Origin: Oceanobacillus_B kapialis
Lineage (GTDB): Bacteria > Bacillota > Bacilli > Bacillales > Amphibacillaceae
Length of the DNA: 64,000 nucleotides
NCBI RefSeq assembly: GCF_042685265.1
Contig: NZ_JBHUMX010000005.1
Reading direction: 5' to 3' (one strand)
Each line of letters opens with the position of its first letter. Within the stretch, counting starts at the first letter, position 1. The notes beneath the pieces were generated by a model, which saw only the letters and a list, made by a program, of their open reading frames with translations, was not told the DNA's origin and searched no databases. A program made the position numbers and the translations under genes. This document shows positions 59,601-64,000 of the stretch, piece after piece.

Positions 59601-60236
59601 TACTTCAAGACGTTTAATTGCACGTGTTCTTCTTTGACCTTGAGCTGTTTTTAATTCTTCTTTCATTGCGTCCACTTCTTTTTCCAGGTCGATGTCCTGA
59701 AGAAGCTTACGGATCGCTTCAGCTCCCATTTGAGCTTTGAAAGATTTGCCGTACTTGTCATAATAAGCGCGGTATTCTTTTTCTGACAGTAATTGCTTTT
59801 TCTCTAATGGTGTATTACCTGTCTCTGTAACAATATACGCAGCAAAGTAGATTACTTCTTCCAATGCCCGTGGTGACATATCAAGCACAAGACCCATACG
59901 GCTTGGAATTCCTTTGAAATACCAAATGTGTGAAACTGGTGCTGCTAATTCAATATGTCCCATGCGCTCACGGCGTACTTTTGCTTTTGTTACTTCCACA
60001 CCACATCGGTCACAGACAACGCCTTTGTAACGAACCCGTTTGTATTTACCACAATGACATTCCCAGTCCTTCTGTGGTCCGAAAATACGTTCACAAAACA
60101 GGCCATCTTTCTCTGGCTTTAATGTCCGATAGTTAATTGTTTCGGGCTTTTTAACCTCACCGTATGACCATGAACGGATCTTTTCTGGTGAAGCCAACCC
60201 AATTTTCATATACTCAAAATTATTTACATCTAGCAA
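56616..60236 (-). CDS. rpoC: RNA polymerase beta-prime subunit
   Basis: About 1206 residues. N-terminal zinc ribbon (CHCGKYKR ... CDRCG), catalytic NADFDGDQMAVHVPLS with the three Mg-binding Asp, bridge-helix region FTQLAGMRGLMANPAGKIIE, trigger-loop region (MRTFHTGGVAGDD) and second zinc site (CGTD, CNTKHGVCQKCYGR). I start at the TTG at 60236 (LDVNNFEYMKIGLASP follows), which lies after AAAGGGAGGT; the frame continues upstream only through that site. The C-terminal tail is acidic. Confidence 0.97.
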   Translation of the reverse strand: MLDVNNFEYMKIGLASPEKIRSWSYGEVKKPETINYRTLKPEKDGLFCERIFGPQKDWECHCGKYKRVRYKGVVCDRCGVEVTKAKVRRERMGHIELAAPVSHIWYFKGIPSRMGLVLDMSPRALEEVIYFAAYIVTETGNTPLEKKQLLSEKEYRAYYDKYGKSFKAQMGAEAIRKLLQDIDLEKEVDAMKEELKTAQGQRRTRAIKRLEVLESFRNSGNDTSWMVLDVLPVIPPEIRPMVQLDGGRFATSDLNDLYRRVINRNNRLKRLLDLGAPSIIVQNEKRMLQEAVDALIDNGRRGRPVTGPGNRPLKSLSHMLKGKQGRFRQNLLGKRVDYSGRSVIVVGPHLKMYQCGLPKEMALELFKPFIMKELVEKGLAHNIKSAKRKIERVHPEVWDVLEEVIKEHPVLLNRAPTLHRLGIQAFEPTLVEGRAIRLHPLVCTAYNADFDGDQMAVHVPLSAEAQAEARILMLAAQNILNPKDGKPVVTPSQDMVLGNYYLTLEREDAVGEGAVFKDLDEAVLSYQNGYVHLHTRIAVHASSLNNKTFTAEQHNQLLITTVGKLIFNNILPDSFPYINEPTQSNLEVKTPEKYFVASGTNIKEEIKSREIIKPFKKGFLGDIIAEVFKRFKISETSKMLDRMKDLGFSYSTKAGMTVGISDIVVLAEKQTILEEAQKKVDNVLKQFRRGLITEEERYDRVIAVWSQAKDNIQEKLMSSLSNRNPIFMMSDSGARGNASNFTQLAGMRGLMANPAGKIIELPIKSSFREGLTVLEYFISTHGARKGLADTALKTADSGYLTRRLVDVAQDVIVREDDCGTDRGLTVSALTDGSEVIEPLLDRLIGRTAFHTVKHPETNDVIVEHNELISEDQAKQIIEAGIEEVTIRTAFTCNTKHGVCQKCYGRNLATGADVEVGEAVGIIAAQSIGEPGTQLTMRTFHTGGVAGDDITQGLPRIQELFEARNPKGQAVISEVHGTVQEIKEVKDKQEIIVQSEVEQRAYAVPYNARMKVSVGDTVIAGQELTEGSVDPKDLLRIQGVEGVQDYLLREVQRVYRMQGVEIGDKHVEVMVRQMLRKIRVVDSGDTSVLPGSLLEIHQFRDANHTVLNEGAQPAIGKPVLLGITKASLETDSFLSAASFQETTRVLTDAAIKGKRDELLGLKENVIIGKLVPAGTGMQRYRKVKASLDELEEQETTEEESVETETIQ

Positions 60237-60306
60237 GGGGCCTACCTCCCTTTTAGTGTCCAAAAATTTACCACAAGCTTATTTATGCGTTATATATTAG
60301 TAAACT

Positions 60307-60424
60307 AGGCTTACCGCCAAGTCTTTATGGCGGAAGCCTTAGTTGCACTTATGCAGCAGGGAAGTTTTAAACTTTCCTACCTGCGAATAAAAGCGGGGAG
60401 GTTCCTATAACGCTATAGGAACCT
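60307..60424 (-). other. Three stem-loops in the rpoB-rpoC intercistronic region
   Basis: AGGCTT-CCGCCA/TGGCGG-AAGCCT (60307-60339), GGGAAGTTT/AACTTTCC within GCAG...CTGC (60353-60384), and the perfect AGGTTCCTATA/TATAGGAACCT (60399-60424). None is followed by a T tract on the minus strand. The gap of about 200 bp is longer than in B. subtilis. Confidence 0.75.
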
Positions 60425-60440
60425 ATTAACCAGCTTTTAA

Positions 60441-63400
60441 CTAATTACCTTCTACTTCTAAATTCAGTTTACTTGCTTGTTGTGTGTCCTCTTCTTCCAA
60501 CTCACGCATATCAATCTCTTCTTCATCACTGGAAAGCATTTTTACATCCATTCCAAGACTTTGAAGTTCTTTGATTAGTACTTTGAAAGATTCAGGTACG
60601 CCTGGTTCAGGAACATTGTCACCTTTTACAATGGATTCATATGTTTTCACACGTCCAACAATATCATCGGATTTAACCGTTAATATTTCTTGTAGTGTAT
60701 ATGCAGCTCCATATGCTTCAAGTGCCCAAACCTCCATCTCACCGAAACGCTGTCCACCGAATTGTGCTTTACCACCAAGCGGCTGTTGCGTAACAAGTGA
60801 ATATGGTCCTGTTGAACGGGCGTGCAATTTATCATCAACCATGTGGGCAAGTTTAATCATGTACATGACTCCAACTGACACACGGTTATCAAACGGTTCT
60901 CCGCTTCTACCATCATAAAGGATGGTTTTCGCGTCACGAGGCATTCCCGCTTCTTCAAGTGTTTCCCATACATCTTCTTCTGTAGCTCCATCAAATACTG
61001 GTGAAGCAACATGCAGTCCAAGCTGCCTTGCAGCCATTCCAAGATGTAACTCAAACACCTGTCCAATGTTCATACGCGATGGAACCCCTAGAGGGTTAAG
61101 CATAATATCAATTGGCGTGCCATCAGGCAAGAACGGCATATCTTCCTCAGGTAATATTTTGGAAATAACACCTTTGTTACCGTGACGTCCGGCCATTTTA
61201 TCGCCCTCATGAATTTTACGTTTCTGAACGATGTAAGCACGAACTAGTTGGTTTACTCCTGGTGGTAATTCGTCCCCGTCTTCACGGTTAAAGATTTTAA
61301 CATCATGGACAATTCCGCCAGCACCATGTGGTACACGTAAGGAAGTATCCCTTACCTCACGAGCTTTTTCACCGAAAATTGCATGAAGCAGACGCTCTTC
61401 GGCAGATAGCTCTGTCACCCCTTTTGGAGTTACTTTTCCTACAAGAATATCGCCATCCGTTACTTCAGCACCGATCCGAATAATACCATGCTCATTCAGG
61501 TTTTTCAGTGCGTCTTCTCCGACATTCGGGATATCTCTTGTAATTTCTTCAGGTCCAAGCTTTGTATCACGAGCTTCAGACTCATATTCTTCGATGTGAA
61601 TAGACGTATACACATCGTCTTTTACAAGTCTTTCACTCATAATGATCGCATCTTCATAGTTATAACCTTCCCATGTCATGAAGCCTACAAGAACGTTACG
61701 TCCTAGCGCAAGCTCTCCGTCTTCCATGGAAGGACCATCCGCTAAAATTTCACCTTTTGTTACACGGTTGCCTTCACTCACGATCGGGCGCTGGTTGTAA
61801 CAAGTTCCTTGGTTGGAACGGATGAATTTTTGTAGCTTATAGCGATCTAAATCACCTTGCACTTCTTTGCCGTCCACTTCGGAAATGCGGCGAACGTGAA
61901 TTTCTTTTGCTTCCACACGTTCTACGATTCCTTCATGGCGACAAATGATAGCAGCACCGGAGTCTTTACCATTCACATATTCCATTCCCGTACCAACAAT
62001 AGGTGCTTCAGGGTTCATTAACGGAACAGCCTGACGTTGCATGTTCGCTCCCATTAGAGCACGGTTGGAGTCATCATTCTCTAAGAACGGAATACAAGCT
62101 GTCGCAGCCGATACTACCTGTTTTGGTGATACGTCCATGTAGTCAATTTGATCACGAGGAACGATTGTGTTCTCCCCGCGGAAACGTGCGATTACTTCTT
62201 CGTCTACAAAGTTACCTTCTTCACCTAACTTCGCGTTAGCCTGTGCAACCACATAGTTATCCTCTTCATCAGCTGTCAAATAATCAATTTGTGCAGTAAC
62301 TCTTCCTGTTTCAGGGTCTACGCGACGATAAGGTGTTTCGATAAATCCGAACTTATTCACCTTTGCGAAACTTGAGAGAGAGTTAATCAAACCGATGTTT
62401 GGTCCCTCTGGCGTTTCAATCGGACACATACGACCATAGTGAGAGTAGTGAACGTCACGTACTTCAAACCCAGCACGTTCACGTGTCAAACCACCTGGTC
62501 CAAGCGCAGAAAGACGACGCTTATGCGTTAACTCTGCAAGTGGGTTGGTTTGGTCCATGAATTGTGAAAGCTGTGAACTACCAAAGAATTCTTTAATCGA
62601 AGCAATTACCGGACGAATGTTGATTAATTGCTGTGGTGTAATGCTTGAAGTGTCTTGAATAGACATTCTCTCACGTACCACACGTTCCATTCGTGATAGA
62701 CCGATACGGAATTGGTTCTGCAGCAACTCTCCAACAGAACGCAAACGACGGTTCCCAAGATGGTCAATATCGTCTGTGTCTCCCACCTGATGTAACAGGT
62801 TAAAGAAGTAGCTGATCGCTGATAGAATATCGGCAGGCGTAATATTTTTCACGCTTGTATCGACATCGGCATTACCAATTACGTTTAGTGCTCTTTCACC
62901 ACTCGGGTCTGTCGGGTCCACAATTTTGATAGATTGTAATGTTACTTCTTCTTCAAGCACTCCATCTTGTGGTTGAAAATCGATTTCGCCAAGCTTTTCT
63001 TCCGCTTTGTCTAAATAAGGAATTAGTTTATTTAGCACTTTACGTTCAAGCTTTTCACCCTTCTCTGCAAGAACTTCTCCAGTTTCCGGGTCTACAACCG
63101 TCTCAGCCAGCACTTGGTTAAACAGTCGGTTTTTTATGTGTAATTTTTTATTCATTTTGTAGCGTCCAACATGCGCTAAGTCATATCTTTTCGGATCAAA
63201 GAATCGTGAAACTAAAAGACTCTTCGCATTATCGACTGTTGGTGGCTCACCAGGACGAAGTCGCTCATAAATTTCCAGTAGCGCTTTTTCCGTTGTTTCG
63301 GTATTATCTTTTTCAAGTGTGTTTTTCAAATACTCATTATCACCAAGAAGGTCGATAATCTCCTGGTCTGTACCAAATCCAAGGGCACGAAGAAGCACTG

Positions 63401-63977
63401 TGATCGGCAACTTACGTGTACGGTCGATACGAACATAGGCAACGTCCTTGGCATCTGTTTCAAATTCAAGCCAAGCTCCCCTATTGGGAATAACCGTAGC
63501 AGCTACGCCCCTCTTACCGTTTTTGTCTATCTTTTCGTTGTAGTAGACACTTGGTGAACGTACGAGCTGGGAAACAATTACCCGTTCCGCACCATTAATC
63601 ACGAAAGTACCTGTATCTGTCATTAATGGGAAGTCACCCATAAATACTTCCTGCTCTTTTACTTCACCGGTCTCATTATTAATCAAACGGACCTTCACGC
63701 GAAGCGGAGCATTGTACGTAACGTCTCTTTCCTTTGATTCATCAACAGGATATTTTGGTTCGCCGAGACTGTAATCTACAAACTCTAGCGATAAATTACC
63801 TGTAAAATCTTCAATAGGAGAGATGTCTCTAAACATTTCCCGCAAACCTTCTTCTAAGAACCACTCATAAGAAGCGGTTTGAATCTCAATCAGGTTTGGC
63901 AACTCTAATACTTCACTAATACGCGCATAGCTCCTGCGTTGGCGGTGCCGTCCATACTGAACTAGTTGACCTGTCAA
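60441..63977 (-). CDS. rpoB: RNA polymerase beta subunit
   Basis: A 1178-residue subunit. The rifampicin pocket SSQLSQFMDQTNPLAELTHK-RRLSALGPGGL is wild type at the Asp, His, Arg and Ser positions where resistance arises. Other landmarks are GRMCPIETPEGPNIGLI, NEDAIIM-type YNYEDAIIMSERLV and KMAGRHGNKGVISKI. I start at the TTG at 63977 (TGQLVQYGRHRQRRSYARIS follows), five bases after AGGGGTGA. A second in-frame start three codons upstream lies in that site. Nearly all of the leader is outside the window. Confidence 0.97.
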   Translation of the reverse strand: MTGQLVQYGRHRQRRSYARISEVLELPNLIEIQTASYEWFLEEGLREMFRDISPIEDFTGNLSLEFVDYSLGEPKYPVDESKERDVTYNAPLRVKVRLINNETGEVKEQEVFMGDFPLMTDTGTFVINGAERVIVSQLVRSPSVYYNEKIDKNGKRGVAATVIPNRGAWLEFETDAKDVAYVRIDRTRKLPITVLLRALGFGTDQEIIDLLGDNEYLKNTLEKDNTETTEKALLEIYERLRPGEPPTVDNAKSLLVSRFFDPKRYDLAHVGRYKMNKKLHIKNRLFNQVLAETVVDPETGEVLAEKGEKLERKVLNKLIPYLDKAEEKLGEIDFQPQDGVLEEEVTLQSIKIVDPTDPSGERALNVIGNADVDTSVKNITPADILSAISYFFNLLHQVGDTDDIDHLGNRRLRSVGELLQNQFRIGLSRMERVVRERMSIQDTSSITPQQLINIRPVIASIKEFFGSSQLSQFMDQTNPLAELTHKRRLSALGPGGLTRERAGFEVRDVHYSHYGRMCPIETPEGPNIGLINSLSSFAKVNKFGFIETPYRRVDPETGRVTAQIDYLTADEEDNYVVAQANAKLGEEGNFVDEEVIARFRGENTIVPRDQIDYMDVSPKQVVSAATACIPFLENDDSNRALMGANMQRQAVPLMNPEAPIVGTGMEYVNGKDSGAAIICRHEGIVERVEAKEIHVRRISEVDGKEVQGDLDRYKLQKFIRSNQGTCYNQRPIVSEGNRVTKGEILADGPSMEDGELALGRNVLVGFMTWEGYNYEDAIIMSERLVKDDVYTSIHIEEYESEARDTKLGPEEITRDIPNVGEDALKNLNEHGIIRIGAEVTDGDILVGKVTPKGVTELSAEERLLHAIFGEKAREVRDTSLRVPHGAGGIVHDVKIFNREDGDELPPGVNQLVRAYIVQKRKIHEGDKMAGRHGNKGVISKILPEEDMPFLPDGTPIDIMLNPLGVPSRMNIGQVFELHLGMAARQLGLHVASPVFDGATEEDVWETLEEAGMPRDAKTILYDGRSGEPFDNRVSVGVMYMIKLAHMVDDKLHARSTGPYSLVTQQPLGGKAQFGGQRFGEMEVWALEAYGAAYTLQEILTVKSDDIVGRVKTYESIVKGDNVPEPGVPESFKVLIKELQSLGMDVKMLSSDEEEIDMRELEEEDTQQASKLNLEVEGN

Positions 63978-64000
63978 CTGCTTCACCCCTTAAATCATGC

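Overview
The window is chromosomal DNA of a low-GC, spore-forming Firmicute of the family Bacillaceae. Three things show this: the B. subtilis-like order of the RNA polymerase/ribosomal protein cluster, sporulation genes (cwlD, gerD, kbaA, pdaB), and Gram-positive versions of key proteins (zinc-type S14, Cys3-Asp lid adenylate kinase). Intergenic sequences recall the Virgibacillus/Oceanobacillus group, but that is from memory. The cluster reads right to left here.

Layout from right to left. 63977-31698 (minus strand): rpoB, rpoC, an L7Ae-type protein, rpsL, rpsG, fusA, tuf, then the S10-spc-alpha cluster (rpsJ to rplQ, with secY, adk, a KOW protein and infA embedded; map is not in its usual place), the energy-coupling transporter ecfA1-ecfA2-ecfT, truA, rplM and rpsI. 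Two transcription-unit boundaries (tuf/rpsJ and rplQ/ecfA1) carry unrelated arrays that share an exact 21-bp period.

31697-5419 is about 26 kb of accessory genes lying between rpsI and cwlD, which are near neighbours in B. subtilis. It holds: (a) a roughly 3-kb segment bracketed by direct repeats of about 470 bp. Each repeat carries the rpsI 3' end, its terminator and a type I toxin-antitoxin locus. One locus is intact; the other has lost its ribosome-binding site and start codon. Inside are a divergent TetR/HXXEE pair, a small membrane protein and a broken secreted-type protein; (b) an HpaB-family flavin monooxygenase and a frameshifted ABC-F gene; (c) a thiol-redox module (membrane protein, CcdA, ResA-like thioredoxin, response regulator, sensor kinase); (d) a reactive-sulfur operon like B. 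subtilis yrkEFHIJ plus two rhodaneses, with a CsoR/CstR-type operator inside the promoter spacer but only a wrecked regulator gene in the operon; (e) a NorQ/NorD-like ATPase-VWA pair; (f) a membrane-fusion protein with a Yip1-like partner; (g) a YihY-type membrane protein and three DUF948 paralogues with sigma-B-like promoters.

5418-1 returns to conserved order: cwlD, salA, gerD, kbaA, pdaB, a small conserved protein, then the tandem promoters and leader of an rRNA operon that runs off the left edge, as in B. subtilis. PdaB has lost two residues normally needed for metal-dependent catalysis.

No tRNA gene, CRISPR array, integrase or transposase was recognised. The best candidates for new biology are the duplicated toxin-antitoxin/rpsI segment, the 21-bp arrays, the structured dispersed repeat and the sulfur/thiol-redox block.
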